64,000 bases of DNA from Amycolatopsis saalfeldensis (GTDB lineage: Bacteria; Actinomycetota; Actinomycetes; Mycobacteriales; Pseudonocardiaceae). The translations under genes and the position numbers were made by a program. The stretch lies in contig NZ_FOEF01000005.1 in the NCBI RefSeq assembly GCF_900110575.1, forward strand, positions 124,001-188,000. The letters are read 5' to 3'. Below are positions 7,863-16,431 of this stretch, in pieces (within the stretch, counting starts at the first letter, position 1; each line of letters starts with the position of its first letter). The notes beneath the pieces were generated by a model. It was not told the DNA's origin. It saw only the letters and a program-made list of their open reading frames with translations, and did not search any database.

Positions 7863-9518
7863 GTGACGACCCACACACCGGTGACCTTCGAGCGCCACCC
7901 GGACCGCTACCGGCACTGGCGCCTGACCGTGGACGACGACGTCGCCTGGCTGGAGATGGACGTCGATGAGCAGGGCGGCATCGTGCCCGGGTACGAGCTG
8001 AAGCTGAACTCGTACGACCTCGGCGTCGACATCGAGCTGTACGACGCGACCCAGCGGCTGCGGTTCGAGTACCCCGCGGTCCGCACGGTCATCCTGACCA
8101 GCGCGAAGGAGAAGGTGTTCTGCGCCGGCGCGAACATCCGCATGCTGGCCGCGTCGGAGCACCACTGGAAGGTGAACTTCTGCAAGTTCACCAACGAGAC
8201 CCGCAACGGCATCGAGGACGCCACCGAGCACTCCGGTCAGCGGTACCTGGCCGCGGTGAACGGGAGCTGCGCGGGCGGCGGTTACGAAATCGCCCTGGCG
8301 TGCGAGAAGATCCTGCTCGTGGACGACAACTCGTCGACGGTCGCGCTGCCGGAGGTGCCGTTGCTCGGCGTGCTGCCCGGCACCGGCGGCCTGACCCGGT
8401 TGGTCGACAAGCGCCGCGTGCGCCGCGACCGCGCGGACGTGTTCGCGACGCGTTCCGACGGCGTCAAGGGCAAGACCGCCGTCGACTGGCGCCTGGTCGA
8501 CGAGCTGGTGCCGCGTCAGGAATTCCGCGAGACCGTGCTGTCGCGCGCGCGGGACCTGGCCGACGAGTCGGACCGCCTGCCCGCCGAAGCCGGGATCGAG
8601 CTGACGCCGTTGACCTGCGAGGTCACCGAGGACGGGCTGAAATACCGGTTTGTCGACGTCGTCTGCGACCGTGCGGCGGCGCTGGCCACGCTCACCGTCC
8701 GCGGTCCGCGGGACGACCCCGGCGACCTGCACGAAGAGGGCGCCGGCGGCTGGCTGCTCGCGATGACCCGCGAGCTGGACGACGCCATCCTTCGCTTGCG
8801 CACCAACGAGAACGAGCTGGGCACCTGGGTGCTGCGCACCGAGGGGGACCCGGCGAAGGTGCTCGCGTGCGAACAGGCCGTGTTCGGCGCGAAGGACTGG
8901 CTGGGCAACGAAATCCTGCACTACTACAAGCGCACGCTGAAGCGGCTCGACGTCACCAGCCGCACGCTCATCGCGTTGATCGAACCGGGCAGCTGCTTCG
9001 CCGGAGTGCTGCTGGAGCTGGCGCTGGCGGCCGACCGTCAGTACATTTTGGACGGTCCGCCGATCGACGACGAGGATAGCGACGAACGAGCGTCGATCAC
9101 CTTGTCGGAGGCCAACTTCGGCCCGTTCCCGATGGGCAACGGCCTCACCCGGCTCCAGTCGCGCTTCTACGGCGACGACGACCACGTCGCCTGGCTGGCC
9201 CGCGAGCGCGGCCACGCGCTGACCCCCGCCGAGACCGTCGAGCTGGGCCTGGTCACCGACGCCCCGGACGACCTCGACTGGGAGGACGAGATCCGGATCG
9301 CGCTGGAGGGCCGCGCCTCGCTGAGCCCCGACGCGCTCACCGGGATGGAGGCGAACCACCGGTTCGTCGGCCCGGAAACCATCGAAACCAAGATCTTCGG
9401 CCGGCTCACCGCCTGGCAGAACTGGATCTTCACCCGACCGAACGCCTCCGGTCCCGAGGGCGCCCTGCGCCGCTACGGCACCGGTCAGAAGGCGGTCTTC
9501 GACAGGAAGCGGGTCTGA
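7863..9518 (+). CDS. boxC: 2,3-epoxybenzoyl-CoA dihydrolase (BoxC)
   Basis: 551 residues, the usual length of BoxC, which is a double-length crotonase-like protein. The first half has EKVFCAGANIRML (about 80-92) and the CoA/oxyanion loop NGSCAGGGYEIALACE. The second half has another crotonase-like segment, LIALIEPGSCFAGVLLELAL. BoxC opens 2,3-epoxybenzoyl-CoA hydrolytically to 3,4-dehydroadipyl-CoA semialdehyde and formate. boxB follows after 4 nt and a benzoate-CoA ligase after that, which fixes the pathway. The GTG start is set by the promoter 7 nt upstream. Confidence 0.93.
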   Translation: MTTHTPVTFERHPDRYRHWRLTVDDDVAWLEMDVDEQGGIVPGYELKLNSYDLGVDIELYDATQRLRFEYPAVRTVILTSAKEKVFCAGANIRMLAASEHHWKVNFCKFTNETRNGIEDATEHSGQRYLAAVNGSCAGGGYEIALACEKILLVDDNSSTVALPEVPLLGVLPGTGGLTRLVDKRRVRRDRADVFATRSDGVKGKTAVDWRLVDELVPRQEFRETVLSRARDLADESDRLPAEAGIELTPLTCEVTEDGLKYRFVDVVCDRAAALATLTVRGPRDDPGDLHEEGAGGWLLAMTRELDDAILRLRTNENELGTWVLRTEGDPAKVLACEQAVFGAKDWLGNEILHYYKRTLKRLDVTSRTLIALIEPGSCFAGVLLELALAADRQYILDGPPIDDEDSDERASITLSEANFGPFPMGNGLTRLQSRFYGDDDHVAWLARERGHALTPAETVELGLVTDAPDDLDWEDEIRIALEGRASLSPDALTGMEANHRFVGPETIETKIFGRLTAWQNWIFTRPNASGPEGALRRYGTGQKAVFDRKRV

Positions 9519-9522
9519 GCAG

Positions 9523-10944
9523 ATGCCCGAGCGGATCGACTACGACGCCAAGATCCCGAACAACGTCAGCCTGGCCGACGACCGGCGGCTGCAGCGGGCC
9601 CTGGAGGGCTGGCAGCCGAAGTTCATGAACTGGTGGGGCGAGATGGGCCCGACGCTCGAGACCCAGGGCGTCTACCTGCGCACCGCCGTCAGCGTCGGGC
9701 GGGAGGGCTGGGCGCACTTCGACCACGTGAACGTGCCGGACTACCGCTGGGGCATCTTCCTCGCCGAGCGCGAGCCGGACCGTCGCATCGCCTTCGGCGA
9801 GCACGCGGGCGAGCCGGTGTGGCAGCAGGTGCCGGGCGAGTACCGCGCGGACCTGCAACGGCTGATCGTGATCCAGGGCGACACCGAGCCCGCGTCGGTC
9901 GAGCAGCAGCGCCTGCTCGGGCTGACCGCGCCCAGCCTGTACGACCTGCGGAACCTGTTCCAGGTGAACGTCGAGGAGGGCCGTCACCTGTGGGCGATGG
10001 TGTACCTCCTGCACGCGTACTTCGGCCGCGAGGGCCGGGACGAGGCGGAAGGCCTGCTGCTGCGCAACTCCGGCAGCCCGGACACGCCGCGCATCCTCGG
10101 CGCGTTCAACGAGGAGACGGCCGACTGGCTGGCCTTCTACATGTTCACCTACTTCACCGACCGCGACGGCAAATACCAGCTGGGCACGCTCAAGGAAAGC
10201 TCGTTCGACCCGCTTTCCCGCACCTGCGAGTTCATGCTGAAGGAGGAAGCGCACCACATGTTCGTCGGCACCACCGGGGTCGACCGCGTGGTGCAGCGCA
10301 GCGCCGACCTGGTGCGCGAGCACGACACCCTCGAAATCGGCTCGCACGGCGGGATCCCGCTGGCCATCATCCAGAAGTACATCAACTTCCACTACACCGT
10401 GTCGCTGGACCTGTTCGGCAGCGAGACCTCGACGAACGCGGCGAACTACTACACCGCGGGGCTCAAGGGCCGCTGGCAGGAGGGCCGCCGCAAGGACGAC
10501 CACAAGCTCACCGACGACGCCCGCACACTGGACCGCCCGCGGGACGACGGCACGTGGACCTCGGAGGAGCTGCAGGCGATCCTGTTGCTGAATCTCGACC
10601 TGCGCGGCGAGTACATGGCCGACTGCCAGACCGGCGTCAAGCGCTGGAACAAGATCCTCGACGACGCCGGCATCGGGTTCCGGTTCAAGCTGCCGCACCC
10701 TGGCTTCAACCGCGAGGTCGGCATAAACTCCGGCCACCATGTCACTCCCGACGGCACCATCGTCGACGAGTCGACCTGGCAGGCCGCGAAACACCAGTGG
10801 CTGCCCACGACCGAGGACCTCACGTTCGTCCGCTCGCTCATGCACCCGGTGTACGAGCGGGGGAAGATCGCGAGCTGGGTCGCACCGCCGCGGCAGGGCA
10901 TCAACGGCAAGCCCTTCGACTACGAGTACGTGCACCTCACCTGA
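9523..10944 (+). CDS. boxB: benzoyl-CoA 2,3-epoxidase, oxygenase subunit (BoxB)
   Basis: 473 residues, full length. The diiron site of the ferritin-like four-helix bundle is visible as two ExxH motifs, Glu152-xx-His155 in EEGRH and Glu241-xx-His244 in EEAHH, with Glu122 (GDTEP) as a further likely ligand. BoxB uses O2 to epoxidise benzoyl-CoA; electrons come from the BoxA reductase in characterised systems. No boxA-like reductase is in this window. The gene starts 4 nt after boxC, so they are co-transcribed. Confidence 0.93.
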   Translation: MPERIDYDAKIPNNVSLADDRRLQRALEGWQPKFMNWWGEMGPTLETQGVYLRTAVSVGREGWAHFDHVNVPDYRWGIFLAEREPDRRIAFGEHAGEPVWQQVPGEYRADLQRLIVIQGDTEPASVEQQRLLGLTAPSLYDLRNLFQVNVEEGRHLWAMVYLLHAYFGREGRDEAEGLLLRNSGSPDTPRILGAFNEETADWLAFYMFTYFTDRDGKYQLGTLKESSFDPLSRTCEFMLKEEAHHMFVGTTGVDRVVQRSADLVREHDTLEIGSHGGIPLAIIQKYINFHYTVSLDLFGSETSTNAANYYTAGLKGRWQEGRRKDDHKLTDDARTLDRPRDDGTWTSEELQAILLLNLDLRGEYMADCQTGVKRWNKILDDAGIGFRFKLPHPGFNREVGINSGHHVTPDGTIVDESTWQAAKHQWLPTTEDLTFVRSLMHPVYERGKIASWVAPPRQGINGKPFDYEYVHLT

Positions 10945-10953
10945 GGGGGGCCC

Positions 10954-12531
10954 ATGACGGTTCCGTCGAGCGGCGGGTTCAACGCCGCCGAGTACCTGCT
11001 GGGCGCGGGGCGGCCCGAGGCGCCCGCGGTCGTCTCGGCGCGGCGGACGCTCAGTTACGCCGAGCTCACGGCGGAGGCCCACCGGGTCGCCTCCGGGCTG
11101 CGGTCGCTGGGCGTGCGGCCGGAGGAGCGGGTGATGCTGTGCATGGTCGACGACGTCGAGCTGCTCACCGGGATCCTCGGCGCGATGCTCGCGGGCGCCG
11201 TCGCGGTGCCGGTGTCCACCATGGTCACGGGGCTGGAGCTGGGCCGGGTGCTGGCCGATTCGCGGGCGCGGGTGCTCGCGGTGTCCGGCGAGTTCGCCGC
11301 GCAGGCGGTGGCGGCGCTGGGGATCGCGCCGGAGGTCACCGACGTGCTGCTCGACCGGGCGGACCCGGGCCAGTTCCCGGCGGGCGTCCGCGCGCACCAG
11401 TGGACCGAAGTGACCACTGTGGACGATCCGGGCGTCCGCGCGGCGCGCACGTGGGAAGATTCACCGGCGCTGTGGCTGTACACCTCGGGCACCACCGGGC
11501 AGCCGAAGGGCGCGATGCACCGGCACGCCAGCATCCGCGCGGTGTGCGAGACCTACGCCAGGGAGATCCTCGCGACCACTTCGGCCGACCGGTTCCTGTC
11601 CGTGCCGAAGCTGTTCTTCGCCTACGGGCTGGGGAATTCGGCGTTCTTCCCGCTCGCCGCCGGCGCGACGACGCTGCTGGAGCCTTCGCGTCCGACACCC
11701 GCTCTGTTCTCGGCCCGTGCGAAAGCCGACAAGCCGACGTTGTTCTTCGGCGTCCCGACGTTCTTCGCGGCGCTGCTGGCCAGCGACGTCCCGGACGACT
11801 CGTTCGCCTCGGTGCGGTACGCGGTTTCGGCCGGGGAACCGTTGCCGGCGGCCATTTTCACGCGTTTCCGCGAACGCTTCGGGGTGGAGATCCTGGACGG
11901 GATCGGGTCCACCGAGGCGATGCACATCTTCCTGTCCAACCGCCCCGGCGCGATCCGGCCGGGCAGCACGGGCACCGCCGTGCCCGGATACCAGGTACAG
12001 CTGCGCGACGAGGCCGGTGAGCTGATCGAGGCCGCCGGGCAGCCGGGTGAGCTGTTCGTCTCCGGCCCGTCCACGGCGACGGGCTACTGGGCGCGGTACG
12101 AGGCCACGAAGTTCGTGTTTCAGGGCGAATGGCTGCGCACGGGCGACAGTTACGTGCGCAACGAGGACGGCACGTACACCTGCCTCGGCCGCTTCGGCGA
12201 CATGCTGAAGGCGGGCGGGATCTGGGTGTCACCGTCCGAAGTGGAGGAACGGCTGCTGGAGCACCCCGCCGTCGCCGAGGTGGCGGTGGTCTCGGCGCCG
12301 GACGCCGACGGGCTGGACAAGCCGGTGGCGTGTGTGGTCGCGGCACCGCACCAGAAAGTGGACGCGGACGAGCTGATCGAGTTCTGCCGGGCGGGGCTGG
12401 CGGCGTTCAAGCGGCCGCGTGGCGTGGTGGAGCTGGCCGAGCTGCCGAAGACGGCCACCGGCAAGGTCCGGCGGAACGTGATCCGCGAGCTGGTCCGCGA
12501 GTCGCTGCTCGTGCCGGAGCCCCAGCCGTGA
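10954..12531 (+). CDS. benzoate-CoA ligase
   Basis: 525 residues, an ANL-superfamily adenylate-forming enzyme. The P-loop-like motif is YTSGTTGQPKGAMH, followed by FLSVPKLFFAYGLGNSAFFP, which is characteristic of benzoate-CoA ligases. GIGSTEAMHIFLSN is the A5 region, WLRTGDSYV carries the hinge-side Asp, and the C-terminal PKTATGKVRR contains the catalytic Lys. It activates benzoate (or a substituted benzoate) to the CoA ester used by BoxB. It lies 9 nt after boxB behind a GGGGGG-rich ribosome-binding site, in the same operon. Confidence 0.88.
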   Translation: MTVPSSGGFNAAEYLLGAGRPEAPAVVSARRTLSYAELTAEAHRVASGLRSLGVRPEERVMLCMVDDVELLTGILGAMLAGAVAVPVSTMVTGLELGRVLADSRARVLAVSGEFAAQAVAALGIAPEVTDVLLDRADPGQFPAGVRAHQWTEVTTVDDPGVRAARTWEDSPALWLYTSGTTGQPKGAMHRHASIRAVCETYAREILATTSADRFLSVPKLFFAYGLGNSAFFPLAAGATTLLEPSRPTPALFSARAKADKPTLFFGVPTFFAALLASDVPDDSFASVRYAVSAGEPLPAAIFTRFRERFGVEILDGIGSTEAMHIFLSNRPGAIRPGSTGTAVPGYQVQLRDEAGELIEAAGQPGELFVSGPSTATGYWARYEATKFVFQGEWLRTGDSYVRNEDGTYTCLGRFGDMLKAGGIWVSPSEVEERLLEHPAVAEVAVVSAPDADGLDKPVACVVAAPHQKVDADELIEFCRAGLAAFKRPRGVVELAELPKTATGKVRRNVIRELVRESLLVPEPQP

Positions 12532-12544
12532 TCGACTGGCGCGC

Positions 12545-13399
12545 ATGATCGACGGTCGTTTCGTGGTCGACGCCCACGTCCACACCCCGCGCCTGCCCAC
12601 GCTGAAGCCGGCCTGGATGGACTGGGCCCGCGACTTCGCCGGCTCGTACCCGTGGCGCACGGTCTACGACGAGGACGGCGCGGTGATCCCCGCGGCCATG
12701 GACGAGCTGATGGACGCCGAGGGCGTCGACCGCGTGCTGCTGTTCTGCGAGTACAGCCCGCGCGCGACCGGCATTCAGCCGATCGAGGACAACCTCCCGC
12801 TGGTGGCGCACAATCCCGAGCGCTTCCGCCTGGTGGCGAACGTGAACCCGCACCTGCACCACCCGCTGCGCGACGAGGCGGCGCGGCAGCTCGACCTCGG
12901 CGCGGTGGCGCTGAAGATCCACCCGGTGCACGGCGCGTTTTCCCCGGCGGACAAAGAGCTCTACCCGGTGTACGAGCTGTGCGCGGCACGCGGGGTGCCG
13001 GTGATCCTCCACTCGGGACTCTCGGTGTTTCCCGGCGCCAGGGCGAGCTTCGGCGACCCGTCGCTGCTGTCGGACGCGGTGGAGGACTTCCCGACGGTGG
13101 ACTTCGTCTTCGCCCACGGCGGCCGCGGCTGGTGGTACGATGTCGCCGCCTTCATGGCCCAGTCGCGGCCGAACGTCTGGCTGGACCTGGCCGGCCTGCC
13201 CCCGAAGAAGCTCCCGGAGTACTACGCCCGCTTCGACCTGGTGCGGCTGGCGCGCAAGTGGATCTTCGGCACGGACTGGCCGGGCGTCCCCGGCACCGCG
13301 GTGAACGTGCGCGCGGTGGCCGATCTGGGGCTGCCCGAGGACGTGCTGGAGGGAGTCCTGTCGGGCAACGCGGTGCGGTTGATGCCGGGAATCCGGTAG
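12545..13399 (+). CDS. amidohydrolase-2 family metal-dependent hydrolase/decarboxylase
   Basis: 284 residues, TIM-barrel amidohydrolase. Metal-site residues are visible in order: HxH at 11-13 (VDAHVHT), Lys in LKIHPVHG, His in VILHSG, His in FVFAHGG and Asp in IFGTDWPG. Relatives cluster with aromatic-acid pathways and act as hydrolases or nonoxidative decarboxylases. It starts 13 nt after the ligase, so it is likely the last gene of the boxC-boxB-ligase operon. The specific substrate is unknown; a ring-cleavage side product or an acyl precursor of benzoate are options. Confidence 0.75.
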   Translation: MIDGRFVVDAHVHTPRLPTLKPAWMDWARDFAGSYPWRTVYDEDGAVIPAAMDELMDAEGVDRVLLFCEYSPRATGIQPIEDNLPLVAHNPERFRLVANVNPHLHHPLRDEAARQLDLGAVALKIHPVHGAFSPADKELYPVYELCAARGVPVILHSGLSVFPGARASFGDPSLLSDAVEDFPTVDFVFAHGGRGWWYDVAAFMAQSRPNVWLDLAGLPPKKLPEYYARFDLVRLARKWIFGTDWPGVPGTAVNVRAVADLGLPEDVLEGVLSGNAVRLMPGIR

Positions 13400-13492
13400 T
13401 TCACCCGTTTCGGCGTTTGTCCCTTTTTTCGGGATCCGGGCCTGGGTGAGCGGCGTCTGCGTTCGGTGACACGGCAATGAAGGGACTGCCCA

Positions 13493-13973
13493 GTGACCGA
13501 TCACCGAAGACTCTCGGCCCTGGTCGTCCGGGTGCTCGCCGCCGATCCGGGGGCTGCGGGGTGACGCGGAGGACGCCTGCCAGTCCGCGTGGCTCGACTT
13601 CCTGCGGCGGCCGCCGGCGCTGCGTGATCAGACCCGCCTCGGTGGCTGGCTGGCCGCGGTCGCCCGCCGCCACGCGGCCCGCGCCGTCGCCCGCCGCACG
13701 CGGGCAGCGCCGGCGCCGGACTCCCCGCCCGCGCCGTCCCCGGAAGCGGTTTTCCTTGCGGCGGAACGGAATACGGCGTTGTGGCGCGCGATCGACCGCC
13801 TGCCCGCCCGCCATCGTCAGCTGCTGGTTCTGCTGGCCTACCGCCCGGACCTCTCGCCTCTCGAGGTGGCCGCTGCGCTGGGGATCGCCCCGGGCAGCCT
13901 TTCGGTGCTCCGTCGCCGCTGCCTGGCCACCCTGCGCCGCCGGCTGACGTCGGAAGGCTTCAGTTATCCGTGA
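13493..13973 (+). pseudogene. broken sigma-70 family factor
   Basis: A GTG at 13493 starts MTDHRRLSALVVRVLAADPG but this frame stops at 13562-13564. A second frame then carries a region 2-like segment (DAEDACQSAWLDFL, then RLGGWLAAVARRHAARAV) and an intact region 4 helix-turn-helix (LWRAIDRLPARHRQLLVLLA, then PLEVAAALGI). The frame change at about 13550 and the loss of roughly 20-25 residues normally found between these blocks indicate a deletion with frameshift. A region-4-only protein from TTG 13779 (64 residues) is the only intact alternative. Confidence 0.6.
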
Positions 13974-13979
13974 GCGGCT

Positions 13980-14450
13980 TCAGCTGTTCACCGAGCGCAG
14001 CGTGCGCATGGCTTCCGCCAACGCGGGCGCGTCCTCGCCGAGCGGGGTCAGGACGATCCGCCGCAGGATTTCCGCGCAGGCGGCCCGCGCGCGATCGGCG
14101 ACGTCGAGGCCGTGGTCGGTGAGGGAGGCGAACGTGACGCGCCGGTCGTCCGGGCTGGGGACGCGGCAGATGAGGTCCGCGGCGACCAGGCGGTCCGCCA
14201 CCTTCGTGAAGCCGCCGCTGGAGAGGGCGGCCTCGGTGGCGAGCCGGGTCATCGGCATCCGGTGCTCGGGGGAGCGCACCAGGCGCATCAGGATGTCGAA
14301 CGACGCCGGCGCCAGGCCGAACCGGTCCGCGATCTCGCCCATCAGCTTGTCCTGTGTGGCCAGGTAACCCTCGATCACCAGGCCCCACCAGGTCACGACC
14401 TCGTCGTCGTCCGTGTTCGGATCAGGGGTCACGGAGTCACGGTACCGCAC
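13980..14450 (-). CDS. MarR-family transcriptional regulator
   Basis: 156 residues from GTG 14450; GTG 14432 is an alternative. Winged-helix signatures are APASFDILMRLVRSPEHRMP, LATEAALSSGGFTKVADRLV and the wing PSPDDRRVTFASLTDHG. The N-terminus EVVTWWGLVIEGY is typical of the DinR/SlyA-like branch. A near-perfect palindrome CTTGCGCGCGAG lies just upstream beside a TATATT -10, so it probably represses itself and perhaps the divergent membrane protein/dipeptidase gene. It converges on the sigma pseudogene with a 6-nt gap. Confidence 0.82.
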   Translation of the reverse strand: MRYRDSVTPDPNTDDDEVVTWWGLVIEGYLATQDKLMGEIADRFGLAPASFDILMRLVRSPEHRMPMTRLATEAALSSGGFTKVADRLVAADLICRVPSPDDRRVTFASLTDHGLDVADRARAACAEILRRIVLTPLGEDAPALAEAMRTLRSVNS

Positions 14451-14468
14451 AATCTCACCGGAATATAT

Positions 14469-14480
14469 CTTGCGCGCGAG
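14469..14480. promoter_or_regulatory. putative MarR operator
   Basis: CTTGCGCGCGAG is palindromic at 10 of 12 positions and lies 18 bp upstream of the MarR start, next to a minus-strand TATATT (14462-14467). Location across the promoter suggests autorepression. Confidence 0.45.
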
Positions 14481-14548
14481 AGAGATGGAGAGGGCTCCCG
14501 GACACCGCCCATAAGCTCGGCTGGGTCGAAGCCGAAAGGGAGCCGCAC

Positions 14549-14821
14549 GTGGCCTGCGAGCTCTGCGGTCAGGAGGTCCGGGTCCGGCTGTACAGCGTCA
14601 CGCACGCCATCCGGCTGCGGCGTCGCTGGCTGGGAGTCTCCGGTGCCGGGCTGGTGGTGCTGGGCCTGGCCTTGTTCGGCCCGTTCGGCCCGGGCCTGGT
14701 CCTGCTGGACACCGCCGGACTGGCCGTGCTGTCCGCGTGCGCGGCCGCCGTCGGGTTCGCTCAAGCCCACGGTCCGGCCACACCACAACCTCCCGCGACC
14801 CGGACGTCTAGGGTCGAGGGC
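14549..14821 (+). CDS. small two-helix membrane segment in frame with the dipeptidase (separate gene or N-terminal extension)
   Basis: GTG 14549 follows AAGGGAG and reads MACELCGQEVRVRLYSVTHA, then two hydrophobic helices (LGVSGAGLVVLGLALFG and VLLDTAGLAVLSACAAAVGF). The frame runs without a stop into the dipeptidase ATG at 14822. Codon use looks genuine. Two readings are possible: a small zinc-ribbon-like (CxxC) membrane protein whose stop was lost, giving a membrane-anchored dipeptidase of about 469 residues, or an independent start at 14822 with the overlap unused. I do not recognise the segment. Confidence 0.45.
14809..14814 (+). promoter_or_regulatory. -10 hexamer of a leaderless dipeptidase promoter
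   Basis: TAGGGT ends 7 nt before ATG 14822, the same spacing as at other leaderless starts in this window. It supports an independent start for the dipeptidase. Confidence 0.45.
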
Positions 14822-15958
14822 ATGACTTCCGGGGCGCTCGAGCGTGCGACGAACCTGCTGGACACCACGATCCTGGCCGACGGCCACAACGACCTGGCGT
14901 GGGAGCTGCGGAGCCAGGCCGGGCCGAACCCGGTCGAGGCGGCCGCCGCGCTGGACCTGACCGTGCGGCAGCCGTCGTTGCAGACCGATTTTCCCAAGCT
15001 GGCGCAGGGAAAGCTCGGCCTGCAGTTCTGGTCGGTGTACGTGCCGTGCCAGTTCGAGGGCGACAGTGCCGTGACGGCCGTGCTGGAGCAGGTCGAGCTG
15101 GTGCACCAGCTGGCCGAGCGGTACCCGGACCGGCTGCGGCTGGTGGACACGGCGGCCCAGGCCGAGGCCGCGTTCGCCGACGGCCGGATCGCGTCGCTGC
15201 TGGGCGCGGAGGGCGGCCACAGCATCGCGGAATCGCTCGGCGTGCTGCGGAGCCTGCGCCGCCTCGGCGTCCGGTACATGACGCTGACACACAACCTCAA
15301 CACCACGTGGGCCGACTCGGGCACCGACGAGCCGGCGCACGGCGGGCTCACCGAATTCGGCCGCGAAGTCGTGCGCGAGATGAACCGGATCGGCATGCTC
15401 GTGGACCTTTCCCACGTCGCGCCGAGCACGATGCGCGACGCGCTGAAGGTGTCCAGCGCGCCGGTGATCTTCAGCCACTCTTCGTGCATCGCGGTCAACA
15501 ACCACCCGCGCAACATCCCCGACGACGTGCTTTCACAGCTGCCCGCGAACGGCGGCGTCGCGATGGTCACCTTCGTGCCCGGCTTCATCTCCGCCGCGGT
15601 GACGGCGTGGGACGAGCAGCTCAAGGCCGCGATGACGGCGGCCGGCCAGAACTTCCTCGACCTCGGGCAGCGCGGCCGGTTCGCCGAGGCCTGGGACGCG
15701 CCGCCGAAGCCGACGGCGACCGTGGCCGACGTCGTCGCGCACGTCGAGCACGCGCGTGAGGTCGCGGGCATCGACCACATCGGCCTCGGCGGCGACTACG
15801 ACGGTGTCGGCACGCTGCCCGACGGGCTCGAGGACGTTTCCAAGTACCCGGTCTTGTTCGCCGCGTTGATGGAGCGCGGCTGGAGCGACGAGGAGTGCGC
15901 GAAGCTCGCGGGCCGCAACACGCTGCGGGTCCTGCGGGACACCGAACTCACCCATTAG
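14822..15958 (+). CDS. membrane dipeptidase (peptidase family M19)
   Basis: 378 residues from ATG 14822, normal for M19 renal-dipeptidase-type enzymes, which hydrolyse dipeptides with a dinuclear zinc site. Metal and catalytic blocks are DGHNDLAWELR (His/Asp), the bridging Glu in GAEGGHS, the His residues in LVDLSHVAPS and IFSHSS, and Asp in GLGGDYDGVG. Despite the family name there is no signal peptide if translation starts here. If the in-frame upstream segment is translated, the enzyme would carry an N-terminal membrane anchor. Substrates may include peptidoglycan-derived or D-amino-acid dipeptides. Confidence 0.85.
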   Translation: MTSGALERATNLLDTTILADGHNDLAWELRSQAGPNPVEAAAALDLTVRQPSLQTDFPKLAQGKLGLQFWSVYVPCQFEGDSAVTAVLEQVELVHQLAERYPDRLRLVDTAAQAEAAFADGRIASLLGAEGGHSIAESLGVLRSLRRLGVRYMTLTHNLNTTWADSGTDEPAHGGLTEFGREVVREMNRIGMLVDLSHVAPSTMRDALKVSSAPVIFSHSSCIAVNNHPRNIPDDVLSQLPANGGVAMVTFVPGFISAAVTAWDEQLKAAMTAAGQNFLDLGQRGRFAEAWDAPPKPTATVADVVAHVEHAREVAGIDHIGLGGDYDGVGTLPDGLEDVSKYPVLFAALMERGWSDEECAKLAGRNTLRVLRDTELTH

Positions 15959-16004
15959 GGGAACAGCGACAGCGTTTGTGCTCGTGGAGGCGGACAATCG
16001 AGGC

Positions 16005-16418
16005 ATGTCCCACGCGCGAGGCGACAATCCCACCGATGCCGGCGGCACCGTCAGTCCCGAGGTCCCCGAAGCGCCGCCGGGCTCGCTCGAACCGGCCGGA
16101 GACCAGGCCGGCGACGTCCGGCCCGGCCCAGAGGAAGTGCGGCCGCCTTCCGCCAAGCCCGCGAAGATCAAACGGACGCGGGTGAGCGGCACCTGGATCG
16201 CGGTGATCGTCGCGATCGTCGTGCTGGCCTTCCTGCTGGTCTTCATCCTGCAGAACCTCGACACGGCGACCGTGCACTTCCTCGGCGCCCAGGGCAGCAT
16301 GCCGCTGGCCGTGGCGATGCTGTTCGCCGCGATCGCGGGCGCCGCGCTGGTCGCCCTGATCGGCGGCGCGCGGATCCTGCAGCTGCGCAAGCAGGCTCGG
16401 CGCCCGCGTCGTCGCTGA
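16005..16418 (+). CDS. LapA/DUF1049-like membrane protein
   Basis: 137 residues from ATG 16005, chosen because GACAAT (15993-15998) ends 6 nt before it; a longer frame from 15978 is less likely. The N-terminal 60 residues are Pro/Glu-rich and disordered. They are followed by two helices, WIAVIVAIVVLAFLLVFILQ and PLAVAMLFAAIAGAALVALI, separated by NLDTATVHFLG, which is the LapA (DUF1049) signature. Bacterial LapA proteins act in envelope or LPS-assembly regulation in proteobacteria; the actinobacterial role is unknown. Confidence 0.7.
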   Translation: MSHARGDNPTDAGGTVSPEVPEAPPGSLEPAGDQAGDVRPGPEEVRPPSAKPAKIKRTRVSGTWIAVIVAIVVLAFLLVFILQNLDTATVHFLGAQGSMPLAVAMLFAAIAGAALVALIGGARILQLRKQARRPRRR

Positions 16419-16431
16419 TCCCGCCGAGGGG

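Noticed and set aside
9430..11397. 655-codon minus-strand open frame over boxB and the ligase gene
   Set aside because: Antisense of two strongly recognised enzymes, with low-complexity Arg/His/Val content.
14354..14548. Extension of the dipeptidase frame further upstream to 14354
   Set aside because: That part overlaps the divergent MarR gene and its operator and has no ribosome-binding site; credible starts are 14549 and 14822.
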